Assembly: GCA_030619885.1 (NCBI GenBank)
Contig: JAUXAN010000005.1
Span: 17,627 to 81,626, forward strand
Origin: a bacterium
GTDB taxonomy: Bacteria; Hydrothermota; DG-26; JAUXAN01
Direction of reading: 5' to 3'
DNA length: 64,000 bases
Under the pieces are notes generated by a model. That model saw nothing but the letters and a program-made list of their open reading frames with translations. It did no database searches and had not been told where the DNA came from. A program made the translations under genes and the position numbers. Each line of letters opens with the position of its first letter. Position 1 is the first letter of the stretch. This document shows, one piece after another, positions 10,107-19,809 of this stretch.

Positions 10107-11321
10107 GTGATGTTTGAACCCCTGACTTTTGGTTATGAATGGGAAACTTTGTTACTAAAGCCAAATATGATGCCTCTTGAGAACAAAGAGGTGAAGGATA
10201 CGGCATCTCTTTTAAGAAACCGGCTTCCGTGGTGTAGAACAGGGCTCGATATTATCCCCTATTTTGGTGTAACACTTTTAGAATTGAAAAGTGGCATATT
10301 GGAGGGATGGGATGAGTTAGTTGAAAGGACTGAAAGTTTGATAGAAGAGGTTACAAAAATATGCAAGAAAAAAAACTGGGTATTTTTGCCAGGAGGAACT
10401 CATCCTGCATATGGGGGTGCTCTTGGTCTGCATACCCATATCGGTAGTGTTCACAACTACAGTGATGCTACTTTCCTTGCAAATGCTATGACCCCATATA
10501 TCCCTGCCCTTGCCGCTCTGATGGCAAACAGTCCTGTATGGGCAAGTCTTGGTGACGAATATAAAAGTTACAGGATATTGAGACACGCTGATAGATGTTC
10601 TGTCCCCAGAAGAATCTCTGACCCGGATTTTGCTTATGGAAGCTGGGGTGATGATACTTCTGTAAAGATAGGGTCGAAACCGACAATAGAATTGAGGATT
10701 GCTGATGGAAGTTCATTCCCATCCATCGCCTGCGAGTATATCGCTTTCTCCTCCAGTTTCTTATTCGGACTTGCAGAGACCAAGGTGAAATTACCAACAA
10801 AAGAAGATTATATAGAGAGTAATTTAAACAGATGGCGAGCAGCAAAGGATGGACTCCAATCTACATTCATTTTTAAAGGAAGAAGGGAATCAGTTTGTGA
10901 CATATTAGGTGATATGTTAAAGATAGCCCAACCAAATCTGGCTCGCATAGGATGTAGGGAACTGAAACTGATACCGATGATGATTGAAAAACGCCAGGCC
11001 CAGGCAGATATGCAAAGTCTGATATTTAAACAGACCGAAGACAGTCACAGTTTTTCATGTCAGATGGCTAACATACTAAAGGATGTCACCGCTTTTGCAA
11101 AATATCTAAAAATGGCTCCAGTATTAGAGCCATTGGAACTGCTCAATATCGAGGAATTCATACTTTCAAAAATAGGAATTGAGACCCCTTATAAGGAACT
11201 ATACGACCTTCTGAGGTTACCCCACAACATCCTTCAGGATAGATTGAATCTGCTTGAAAAGAAGGGGAGGATTAAAATTGAGATGACTCCTGAAAAGGGT
11301 GAACTATATACCCGCAAATAA
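10107..11321 (+). CDS. Glutamate-cysteine ligase-like (GCS2) carboxylate-amine ligase with C-terminal winged-helix-like tail
   Basis: FGYEWETLLL, LELKSGIL, LGLHTHIGS, PTIELRIADGSS; tail LRLPHNILQDRLNLLEKKGRIKIE. Confidence 0.7.
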   Translation: MMFEPLTFGYEWETLLLKPNMMPLENKEVKDTASLLRNRLPWCRTGLDIIPYFGVTLLELKSGILEGWDELVERTESLIEEVTKICKKKNWVFLPGGTHPAYGGALGLHTHIGSVHNYSDATFLANAMTPYIPALAALMANSPVWASLGDEYKSYRILRHADRCSVPRRISDPDFAYGSWGDDTSVKIGSKPTIELRIADGSSFPSIACEYIAFSSSFLFGLAETKVKLPTKEDYIESNLNRWRAAKDGLQSTFIFKGRRESVCDILGDMLKIAQPNLARIGCRELKLIPMMIEKRQAQADMQSLIFKQTEDSHSFSCQMANILKDVTAFAKYLKMAPVLEPLELLNIEEFILSKIGIETPYKELYDLLRLPHNILQDRLNLLEKKGRIKIEMTPEKGELYTRK

Positions 11322-11485
11322 ATGGGGACGGTTCTCTTTTTTTCTTGAAAGGACTCTTCTATGGATCCGATAAATTCATAGATGAGATGGAGAGAAAATA
11401 TGGAGTCAAGAGATTCCATACCAAACGAGGCAGATCCAAAAAGACATGAAAAGGCAAACCAAAAAGAGAACCGTCCCCTATTTTT
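11322..11485. repeat. REP-like inverted repeat pair flanking a RAYT remnant
   Basis: GGGGACGGTTCTCTTTTT near 11323 and its exact reverse complement AAAAAGAGAACCGTCCCC near 11462. Confidence 0.75.
11342..11449 (+). pseudogene. C-terminal remnant of a REP-associated tyrosine transposase (Y1_Tnp/RAYT)
   Basis: In-frame FLKGLFYGSDKFIDEMERKYGVKRFHTKRGRSKKT* with no upstream transposase body. Confidence 0.6.
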
Positions 11486-13670
11486 TCTGAAAATCCTCGA
11501 TGTCAAACTGCCACAACAAAAAAGACCATTCATCAGCCAATTTCTCAAGATATTGGGACTTTTTTGAACCGATCCCATGGCCGGAACCATAGTCGACTCG
11601 GAAAAGGATGGGTTTTCCACTTTCAGTGGCAGTCTGTAATCGTGCTGTCATTTTCGCTGAGTGCCAAGGATCTACCCTGGGGTCATTCATGCCACAGGTA
11701 AGCAGTACAGCAGGATATTTCACCCCGTCTCTTACATGATGATACGAACTCATAGCATAAAGGCCCTTGAAGCCTTCTTTTGTTTTAACCGTTCCAAATT
11801 CTTGAATGTTTGGAACACCATTAGCTGTAGTCTCCATACGGATCGCATCCAAAGTTCCTACATTTATAATAGCAGCCGCGAAAAGATCGGGCCGCTCTGT
11901 GATCGCTCTACCAATTAAGATGCCACCAGCACTTCCACCTCTTCCGGCAAGCCTTTCATTAGATGTATATTTATTCTCAATAAGATATTCGGCACAGGCG
12001 ATAAAATCTTTCCAGGTATTGGGTTTCGTCAGCATTCGCCCAGCGAAATGCCACTCTTTGCCATATTCACCTCCTCCGCGCACATGGGCAATTGCAAGCA
12101 CGCCACCATGTTCTAGCCAGGCGATATTTAAGGGATTAAAAGATACATAATAAGTGGAGCCATAAGCACCATAGCCATTCAGAAGTGTGGGATTATTACC
12201 ATCCAAAGTGATGTCACTCTTGTAAATAATGGAAAGTGGAACCATCACACCATCATAGCCTTCCACTTTAACTTCCACTGATTCAAGGCCGGGCAGATCG
12301 TCAAATTCGCCCTTGGGCTGCAATCCGGAATCTTTAAATTTGTTTGAGTAGGGATTGTAAGTGTAAATCACGCTCCCTTTCGTCCAGGAATTGGTGTAAA
12401 CCAAAACGCCATCAACTCTGGAACTTGCGGATATGACATATCCCGACGAGCGATTGGGTAGTTCAAGTGCTTTGAATTCACTGTCTTTATCAAAACCCAT
12501 TCGAAGAATACGTTTAAATCCATCATCAATAACGCCAGTATACAGACCGTCTTTAGCTACGGCAATATAATCAATGACCACCTCACTTTCAGGAATGATC
12601 ATTTCAGCTTTCGAAATGTTGGGTTTGGCAAAGGAAGTACGAATAACTTTATATCGAAATGCATCTTTATAGGTCATCAAATAGAGATCATCATGATGTA
12701 CCGCAAAAAGCGTGACCGCGTCATCCACATCACAAATTTTTTCCCAGGGTGTTTTTGATTTCCAAATACTTTTTACAGGTGCAGCGTATAAGGTGAGTTC
12801 ATCTGTATCACCATGTTTAATCTTACCAATCGCATATTTTGACCCATATGGAATGTATACGCTCGGGAAATCGACGTCTTCCATCTTTACTGCTGGCGAT
12901 AGATCCATTGCAAATACTGGTTTATCTTTTTCTGGATCAGATCCAAGTATATGCAAATAAGTTTTCGTCTTTTTGTACCTTTCTGTTGCTGGTGCGTTTA
13001 CCGGAAGCTTCTGGCGATGGCAATAAACAAATGCATGTCCGTCAGGAAGCCAATTGGGGGTATTATAAGCGGTTTCGATGCGGTCAATTGTTTCTTCCAA
13101 ATCCTTTCCAGTGGATACATCGAGAATGTGAAGAACCGATTCCTCTGACCCCCCTTTGGAAAGACCATACACCACATACCTGCCATCAGCTGAAGGATTA
13201 TAGAAATCCATGGAATAATGCTGTTCATCTGACGATTCGTACTTTCCTGGGTCAATCAGTATTTTTTCTTGTGCCGTTTTCCCATCGCGCCAATAAAGTT
13301 TTGCCACTTCATCTGTAGCCATTAGTTTCATATAGAAAAGATCCCCATTAAGTTGGCGTCGAATTCTAAAGATTCTGAAAGGTTTTCCTCTATCCAAAGT
13401 CTGCAATCGTTCAAAAAGTACATCTCGACCGGGAATACTTTTAAGTACTTTAGCTGAGTAATCGGCCTGCGCTTCAATCCATGCCTGTACTTTTTCATCT
13501 TTCAGGTCTTCCATATAACGGTAGGGATCAGTAACTTTTATCCCGTGATATTCATAAACCACTTCACGAACAGGTGCGACTGGGGGTGTTTGTGCGTTTG
13601 ACCGTGATGAGGTCAAAATAAGTATTGCTATAGATATAACTATTTTTGCAATTGTATTTTCCTTTTTCAT
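11478..13670 (-). CDS. Prolyl oligopeptidase family (S9A) serine peptidase
   Basis: Signal peptide; VTDPYRYMEDLKDEKVQAWIEAQ, GGGEYGKEWHFAGR, GRGGSAGGILIG nucleophile motif, YGSGHGIGS. Confidence 0.93.
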   Translation of the reverse strand: MKKENTIAKIVISIAILILTSSRSNAQTPPVAPVREVVYEYHGIKVTDPYRYMEDLKDEKVQAWIEAQADYSAKVLKSIPGRDVLFERLQTLDRGKPFRIFRIRRQLNGDLFYMKLMATDEVAKLYWRDGKTAQEKILIDPGKYESSDEQHYSMDFYNPSADGRYVVYGLSKGGSEESVLHILDVSTGKDLEETIDRIETAYNTPNWLPDGHAFVYCHRQKLPVNAPATERYKKTKTYLHILGSDPEKDKPVFAMDLSPAVKMEDVDFPSVYIPYGSKYAIGKIKHGDTDELTLYAAPVKSIWKSKTPWEKICDVDDAVTLFAVHHDDLYLMTYKDAFRYKVIRTSFAKPNISKAEMIIPESEVVIDYIAVAKDGLYTGVIDDGFKRILRMGFDKDSEFKALELPNRSSGYVISASSRVDGVLVYTNSWTKGSVIYTYNPYSNKFKDSGLQPKGEFDDLPGLESVEVKVEGYDGVMVPLSIIYKSDITLDGNNPTLLNGYGAYGSTYYVSFNPLNIAWLEHGGVLAIAHVRGGGEYGKEWHFAGRMLTKPNTWKDFIACAEYLIENKYTSNERLAGRGGSAGGILIGRAITERPDLFAAAIINVGTLDAIRMETTANGVPNIQEFGTVKTKEGFKGLYAMSSYHHVRDGVKYPAVLLTCGMNDPRVDPWHSAKMTARLQTATESGKPILFRVDYGSGHGIGSKKSQYLEKLADEWSFLLWQFDIEDFQKK

Positions 13671-13901
13671 GGCTTACCTCCATTTTTAAAAGTTCAATAA
13701 TTATAACATCAATTGATGTTGACCTTCTTCGCAAGCCAACATGAGTTTATCTGTACTAATAAAATTACAATCACGGCTATTTTTAACCATATAAACCTCC
13801 TTTTTTATTTATTTTTTGTTCACTTATTCACTTTATTTATAAGTACTTGGATAAAAAATCTAATAAACTCACACATTCTTCCTCAAAACCGCATGATTTT
13901 T

Positions 13902-13979
13902 CATATAACGGTTTGCGTGTTTGCGAAGTGCAAAAGGCATTTGGGAGAGAGTAGCGAACTGCAAACACGCTGTTATATG
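13902..13979. other. attC-like site flanking an R-M module
   Basis: CATATAAC-GGTTT-GCGTGTTTGC ... GCAAACACGC-T-GTTATATG: complementary outer boxes with AAC/GTT cores plus complementary inner boxes. Confidence 0.65.
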
Positions 13980-14000
13980 AAGTTCGGCTTGGCAGTGAAT

Positions 14001-14708
14001 TCATTCTCTCTTACCTTTCTTAAGAACTATCTTCCCAAGTTTATGTGGTTCCACTCTGTAAACATCAAATTCAAAAATATTTTTGTGTGTTATTCCTATT
14101 TGGTATTCTATTCCTCCTCTATGTTGAGGACTATAGTATTTATTTTCCTTAACTTCTTTGCTTGACATAACCCAATACACCATCTTATCAATCCAGATTC
14201 CGATAAAGATAAAAACGTCAGCCATCTCCACTTTAATCTGCTGAAAATTCATCCAAAATGGTTCATCTGATTTATACTGCAACGCTTTTGAAACCAGACT
14301 CCCTTTCTTTTTTGTATTTATCGCTCGGCAAGATTTGACTTCGACTCTGACACCATTTATCCATAAGTCGTATTGTCCATCATAATCTTGATCGAGATTT
14401 TTGTCAGGCTTCTTAAATCTACTGTCTAAATCCATAATATGTTGATGCCACATCTCGCCAAATATTCGGGGAGCATATTCAAAAAAGTTCCTATATCGGT
14501 TAGATGAAACATAATCTTTTCTCAATTTTTCGTATTGTTTGAAAGTAATAGCCTTCCTATCAAGTAAAAACATTAACATGTACTCATATTTGTTAAAAGG
14601 GAAAGCCTCGGCCAAACTTTTTATTCTCCCCATTAATAGCTGTTGATTTTTTGCATTCAAAGATAAATTTAGTACTTCTAAACGTTGTTTCAGATGGTTT
14701 AAGTCCAT
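14001..14708 (-). CDS. Type II restriction endonuclease (PD-(D/E)XK type)
   Basis: DYDGQYDLWINGVRVEVKSCRA active-site-like motif; overlaps the start of a DNA methyltransferase gene. Confidence 0.75.
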   Translation of the reverse strand: MDLNHLKQRLEVLNLSLNAKNQQLLMGRIKSLAEAFPFNKYEYMLMFLLDRKAITFKQYEKLRKDYVSSNRYRNFFEYAPRIFGEMWHQHIMDLDSRFKKPDKNLDQDYDGQYDLWINGVRVEVKSCRAINTKKKGSLVSKALQYKSDEPFWMNFQQIKVEMADVFIFIGIWIDKMVYWVMSSKEVKENKYYSPQHRGGIEYQIGITHKNIFEFDVYRVEPHKLGKIVLKKGKRE

Positions 14709-15751
14709 CTTATTCTCTCCTTTTTATCTTCTATTTCAGGAAATGGATTTCTCCATTGCCATCCCGTCTTTTCAGTTTTTCTAAAATGTTCTAACCTCCT
14801 TATTGTAATCTCAGCAAATATTGGGTCAATATCAAATGTATAAGCCTTTCTTTTTAATCTTTCTCCAGCAATTAAAGTTGTCCCTGAGTGAGCGAAAAAG
14901 TCTACCACTATGTCTTTTTCACTTGTTGCTGATGAAATTATTCTTTCTATTGCCTTTAAAGGTTTTTGGGCATAGCACCCAGGGACATTTTCTTCCATTC
15001 TATAAAATACTTGCTGAATATCTACCCACACATTTCCGGCTCTTATATACTTTGATTTGCTCCGTTCCAAGTTTTCTGTAATTCTGCCATTCACTTCTTT
15101 GTAATATCCTCTCAATATCTTAGGAATGTCTGTATACTCAGCTTCCACATTAAATTCTGGATTTCCTTTAATATAATATAAGAGTTCCTGTCTAACCCAC
15201 ATCCAGTTTTTCTGTGTTCCATAACCTCTCTGATTTCTTAATGTAATAATATTTCTAGGTTTTAGTTCCTTAAATGTTCTCATCATAATAATAAAATCTG
15301 GAAGAGGTTGAAGATTGTCTTTGTAATCCGCACCTAACCATATGTATATATGGGCATTTTTATCCATCGCTAAAATCGCATTTCGCATCCATTTCTCTGA
15401 AAACTCCAAATATTTTTCTATGTCTATCTTAAAGAGCGCGTTTGTGTTTGCATTTCCCACTGGCACATTATAAGGTGGGTCATTTACAACTAATTTTGCT
15501 TTTTCCACACCCATTATTTTTTTTACATCTTCCAGTTTTGTTGCATCTAATACGCCTACCTTGTGTCCATTAACTGGGTCCTCCCATATATCTCTATACT
15601 TTAACCTGCATAATGGTAATATCTTTTTTTGTGATTTTCCATGAAGGTCTAAGCGCTCAAGTTCCTCAGTAGTTCTACCTTTCTTCTCTACGCCTTTCTT
15701 AGTCAACAATTCACTACCAAATAAACTCAAGGTTTCTGTCTTATTTCGCAT
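14699..15751 (-). CDS. DNA methyltransferase (amino-MTase, DPPY type)
   Basis: VNDPPYNVPVGN catalytic motif IV; VVDFFAHSGTTLIAGERLKRKAYTFDIDP SAM motif. Confidence 0.9.
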   Translation of the reverse strand: MRNKTETLSLFGSELLTKKGVEKKGRTTEELERLDLHGKSQKKILPLCRLKYRDIWEDPVNGHKVGVLDATKLEDVKKIMGVEKAKLVVNDPPYNVPVGNANTNALFKIDIEKYLEFSEKWMRNAILAMDKNAHIYIWLGADYKDNLQPLPDFIIMMRTFKELKPRNIITLRNQRGYGTQKNWMWVRQELLYYIKGNPEFNVEAEYTDIPKILRGYYKEVNGRITENLERSKSKYIRAGNVWVDIQQVFYRMEENVPGCYAQKPLKAIERIISSATSEKDIVVDFFAHSGTTLIAGERLKRKAYTFDIDPIFAEITIRRLEHFRKTEKTGWQWRNPFPEIEDKKERIRWT

Positions 15752-15997
15752 AATCTATCTCCCAAAATACATTTATAAAATCTGCCAAGCCGAATGTCAT
15801 ATAATTTGTTTGTATACGACATAGTGTCGTATATACCCCCCTATGGATGATACCTGCCTCCCAATATGGAAGAGCGACTGTAATCTTTCTCGGTTGTTCA
15901 GGTTCTATTCTGATTCTATTTGTTTCCGTCCCTCTCATTTATATCAATTATATATGTCCCACTCGGTTTTTGTCAAGGAAAATATTGCAACTACAAT

Positions 15998-16678
15998 TTA
16001 GGTGTTTTTTACAAATTCGACAAAGAGTTCTTTGAATAGAGGAATGGATTCCCAGAGGTGTTCGATATGGAACTGGACACCTACGACGAATTTATGGTTT
16101 TTGCTCTCTATCCCCTCTATCACCCCGTCTTTTGCCTTAGCAGAGGCTATGAATCCAGTCCCAAGAGCACGAACGGACTGATGATGAAATGTGTTCACTC
16201 TGAGTTTTTTGCTTTTTAATAGATTGAATAGTATAGTTCCCTTTTTGATTTCAATCTCATGAGTTGGGTATTCGACAGGAGCACTCTGCCAGTGTTTCAG
16301 CCCCTGGATATGCTGATTTAATGTTCCACCTGTTGCCACATTGAGCACTTGACACCCCCGGCATATCGCAAGAATCGGAATATCTTTGCGCAGTGCAAGT
16401 TTGGTTATTTGCAACTCTGAAAAATCCCTGCCAGGGTCTATTCTCCTCACCCCTGTCGGCTCTTCGCCATAGAGTATGGGGTCGAGGTCTCTGCCACCTG
16501 CGAGGAGAAGTCCATCTACTGCATTTAATATCCGTGTAAAATTGTCTTTCAGTTCCAAGGGTGGAACCAAAAGCGGCGTTCCCTCTGCCTTCTCGATTGC
16601 ACGAACATAGGGGGTTGGAAGGTAATATTTCTCACCGTCAACGGTCGTTCCACAGGTTATTCCGATGATGTGCTCCAT
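15998..16678 (-). CDS. Gamma-glutamyl-gamma-aminobutyrate hydrolase family class I amidotransferase (peptidase C26)
   Basis: IGITCGTTVDGEKYYLPTPYVRAIEKAEGTPLLVPP, LLAGGRDLDP, ILAICRGCQVLNVATGGTLNQHI, GVQFHIEHL. Start set to MEHIIG. Confidence 0.88.
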   Translation of the reverse strand: MEHIIGITCGTTVDGEKYYLPTPYVRAIEKAEGTPLLVPPLELKDNFTRILNAVDGLLLAGGRDLDPILYGEEPTGVRRIDPGRDFSELQITKLALRKDIPILAICRGCQVLNVATGGTLNQHIQGLKHWQSAPVEYPTHEIEIKKGTILFNLLKSKKLRVNTFHHQSVRALGTGFIASAKAKDGVIEGIESKNHKFVVGVQFHIEHLWESIPLFKELFVEFVKNT

Positions 16679-16709
16679 ACTGAATGTCTTTTCCACAGGA
16701 TCGTTCGGA

Positions 16710-16988
16710 CTATTTCTTCTTCTTTTCATGGTATGGAGTCTTCTTAACGGTTTCAATCGCATCGAGGATTTCGACGGTTACCTGTGCACGGAGTTGGTCC
16801 TTCGTTAGATGAAACTTCGTTACCACCGTCCCCAAATCACTTATCGCATATTTCGTCGGAAGTCTGTTCAATGTATGGGTAACCATATCTTTATAGCAGT
16901 TCTTGCACTTGCAAACATCATCCCGTTCTGCGAGTAGACGGTTGAGTTCCTCCCTCACCATATCTTCAAGAAAATTTTTTACTCTCAT
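16710..16988 (-). CDS. ComFB-like late competence family protein
   Basis: MRVKNFLEDMVREELNRLLAERDDVCKCKNCYKDMVTHTLNRLPTKY with conserved Cys cluster. Confidence 0.75.
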   Translation of the reverse strand: MRVKNFLEDMVREELNRLLAERDDVCKCKNCYKDMVTHTLNRLPTKYAISDLGTVVTKFHLTKDQLRAQVTVEILDAIETVKKTPYHEKKKK

Positions 16989-17000
16989 AATTCTAACCTC

Positions 17001-18425
17001 TTAATATTTTACCTTCAAATCCTTTGCAGCCTTGACCTCATCCAACCTCTTTACAACTGTTGAATGGGGCGCACCTTTTACAACATCAGTGGGTTCTTTC
17101 GCTATCTTTATCATAGCATCGATGAACTGATCGCACGACTCCTTGCTCTCTGTCTCGGTTGGTTCTATCATCAACGCTTCGGGAACTATCAACGGAAAGT
17201 ATATCGTCGGTGCATGGACACCAAAATCCAAAAGCCTTTTAGCGATGTCGAGGGCACGAATACCCTTCTCTTTCTGGTTTCGTCCAGAAAATACACATTC
17301 GTGCATACAGTGCTGTGTATAGGGCAAAAAATACAGGTTCTCAAGTGATTTCTTTATATAGTTGGCATTGAGGATTGCACATTCACTCATCTCTTTTAAA
17401 CCTTCTTCACCCATCATTCTCAAATAGGCGTAAGCTTTCACCATCACACCGAAGTTTCCAAAAAACGAGTGAATTTTACCTATAGAGTCCTTCCTGTCAT
17501 AAACAAGAGAATACTTCCCGTTATCTTTTCTTACAAGAGGTAGGGGCAAAAACTGGGCGAGTTCTTTTTTTACACCCAAAGGCCCTGAGCCAGGTCCACC
17601 CCCACCATGAGGCGTAGAAAAAGTTTTGTGCAGGTTAAAATGGACGATATCAAAGCCCACATCTCCAGGTCTCGATATACCGCATAGCGCATTTAAATTG
17701 GCGCCATCCATATACATAAGTCCACCTTTTTCGTGAACGATATTACATATCTCAACAACATTCGTTTCGAATAGCCCTAATGTGTTCGGGTTTGTTAACA
17801 TCATTCCCGCTACATCTTCGTCCATAGCCTTTTTCAATTCCACTAAATCGACAAGACCATTCTCATCGGATTTTATCTGAACAGTTTTATATCCGGATAG
17901 GGTGACACTCGCTGGATTGGTTCCGTGGGATGAATCGGGAATTAAAATTTTCGAGCGGGAATGGCCCTTCTTCTTATGGTATACCCGTATTATCATAACT
18001 CCGGTCAATTCTCCATGCGCCCCTGCTGCTGGCTGTAAGGTAATCTCATCGAGACCCGCTATTTCGCATAATAGTTCTCCAAGTTCATACATAAGTTGTA
18101 AACTGCCCTGTACAGTCTCTTCTAATTGGTGAGGATGGACTGCGGTAAAACCCGAAAGTCTCGACAATTTCTCATTGATTTTAGGATTGTATTTCATAGT
18201 ACACGAACCGAGAGGATAGAACCCAAAGTCAACATGGTAATTCAATAAAGACAGCTTTGTAAAATGGCGCACCACATCAACCTCACTGACCTCAGGTAGA
18301 GATGGTTCACTATCCCTTTTGTATTTATCAGGTATTAAAGACTCTTTTGTTGGTACATCTATTTCTGGCAGAGAAAAACCACACCGTCCTTCCTTAGATA
18401 ACTCAAATATCAACTTTTCTGACAC
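17001..18425 (-). CDS. gcvPB: Glycine dehydrogenase (decarboxylating) subunit 2
   Basis: [66 protein letters not shown]. Confidence 0.95.
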   Translation of the reverse strand: MSEKLIFELSKEGRCGFSLPEIDVPTKESLIPDKYKRDSEPSLPEVSEVDVVRHFTKLSLLNYHVDFGFYPLGSCTMKYNPKINEKLSRLSGFTAVHPHQLEETVQGSLQLMYELGELLCEIAGLDEITLQPAAGAHGELTGVMIIRVYHKKKGHSRSKILIPDSSHGTNPASVTLSGYKTVQIKSDENGLVDLVELKKAMDEDVAGMMLTNPNTLGLFETNVVEICNIVHEKGGLMYMDGANLNALCGISRPGDVGFDIVHFNLHKTFSTPHGGGGPGSGPLGVKKELAQFLPLPLVRKDNGKYSLVYDRKDSIGKIHSFFGNFGVMVKAYAYLRMMGEEGLKEMSECAILNANYIKKSLENLYFLPYTQHCMHECVFSGRNQKEKGIRALDIAKRLLDFGVHAPTIYFPLIVPEALMIEPTETESKESCDQFIDAMIKIAKEPTDVVKGAPHSTVVKRLDEVKAAKDLKVKY

Positions 18426-18468
18426 AATTTTCTTTTACAAAAAAGAGGGAAAAAAGTCAATAAAAATA

Positions 18469-18496
18469 TTGACAAAAAAATTTCATTTAGTATAAT
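18469..18496 (+). promoter_or_regulatory. Sigma70-type promoter (TTGACA-16-TATAAT), 7 nt before a GTG start
   Basis: TTGACA at 18469 and TATAAT at 18491; GTG start at 18504. Confidence 0.75.
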
Positions 18497-18503
18497 TATT
18501 TTA

Positions 18504-19217
18504 GTGATAGAGGAGTTAAAGCAGCTCTTTTGCCTTCAAAAGATAGACGATACGCTCTTTGACATAGAGAAATTGAAGAAGGAAATACCTGAAAAATCTG
18601 TACATATTGATGCGGAAATTAGAAAGAGAGAAAAAGATTTCTTAAATATAGAAAAGGAACTCAACGATACGATAAAGAAAAGGAGACGTTTAGAAGGAAA
18701 CCTCGATACTGAAAATGAAAAATTGAAAAGGTATCAGAAACAACTCTTTGAAGTCAAAACGAATAAAGAATACACTGCGATGTTAAGTGAGATAGAAAAT
18801 GCGAAGGCAAAGATATCGGAACTCGAGGAAGAGATATTAATCTTGTTCGATAAAACAGACCACCTTGTGAAAGAAGTGGAAGTTTTGAGGAAGAAGTTGG
18901 AAGATGAGAAACAAAAATTGTTGAAAGAGAAAGAATTCCTATCTGAAAAGATGAAAAGTCTGGCTCAAGATCTTCTCATAAAGAAAGACGAAAGAACGAG
19001 ACTCATTGTAGGGATGAAACCAGAACTGCTCAAGAATTACGAGCGGATAAGAAAAGGCAGAAATGGTTCTGCCGTAGTTCAGATAAAAAAAGGGTTCTGT
19101 TCGGGATGTTTCACCTCACTCCCAGCACAATTCATTCATGACCTGAAAAAGAGAGATAAGATTTATACCTGTGAGCAATGTGGAAGAATCCTCGTGTGGG
19201 ATGAAAGAAATGAATAA
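18504..19217 (+). CDS. C4-type zinc-ribbon coiled-coil protein
   Basis: Coiled coil followed by CSGCFTSLPAQFIHDLKKRDKIYTCEQCGRIL. Confidence 0.85.
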   Translation: MIEELKQLFCLQKIDDTLFDIEKLKKEIPEKSVHIDAEIRKREKDFLNIEKELNDTIKKRRRLEGNLDTENEKLKRYQKQLFEVKTNKEYTAMLSEIENAKAKISELEEEILILFDKTDHLVKEVEVLRKKLEDEKQKLLKEKEFLSEKMKSLAQDLLIKKDERTRLIVGMKPELLKNYERIRKGRNGSAVVQIKKGFCSGCFTSLPAQFIHDLKKRDKIYTCEQCGRILVWDERNE

Positions 19218-19635
19218 AGCCAGTATCCTTTACATAGACGGGTCGGTGAAAGGAAATCCAGGTGATGCTGGCATAGGGGGAGTTATTTTGAGCCATGAGG
19301 AGAAGGTTTTATCAGAATTCTCAAAATATATAGGAATTACTACAAACAATGTGGCAGAATACAAGGCTTTGATCTATGGGTTGGGTGTATGTAAAAAGTT
19401 GGGAATCGAAAGAGTAGAAATAAGAACAGACTCAAATCTCTTAATAAATCAGATAGAGGGCAAATTCAGAATCAGGAATTCTAAATTGATAAAGTTAGCG
19501 ATAGAAGCAAGAAGGTCTTTGCGAGATTTTAAAGAGTGGAAGTTGGTATCGGTAAATCGCAAAGATAACAAAATTGCGGATTCTCTTGCCAATTTGGCAA
19601 TGAGAAGATGTGATTCAGAAAGTAGACACTGGTGA
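19210..19635 (+). CDS. Ribonuclease HI family protein
   Basis: LYIDGSVKGNPGDAGIGGVI, NNVAEYKALIYGL, VEIRTDSNLLINQIEG, VNRKDNKIADSLANLAM. Confidence 0.88.
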   Translation: MNKASILYIDGSVKGNPGDAGIGGVILSHEEKVLSEFSKYIGITTNNVAEYKALIYGLGVCKKLGIERVEIRTDSNLLINQIEGKFRIRNSKLIKLAIEARRSLRDFKEWKLVSVNRKDNKIADSLANLAMRRCDSESRHW

Positions 19636-19809
19636 ACACAGATTATAAAAAGAATATTGAACCAGTGAACATCTGTGTTAATCTGTCATACGATCTCTAC
19701 GGGTCCGTATGGGCCCGTAGGGGCGTCTAAAAATAGTATCAGTGTCTGAATTGTAGGGTAAGAAAAAGGATGGAGGAGATCGGGTGATCGCCCCGCACAT
19801 AAGTTGCCT

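Noticed and set aside
11822-11840. CCATACGGATCGC inside the peptidase gene as another GGATCCGTATGG copy.
   Set aside because: Only partial match and within coding sequence; likely chance.
12839-13318. 159-aa ORF antisense to the prolyl oligopeptidase gene.
   Set aside because: Antisense shadow of a well-supported CDS.
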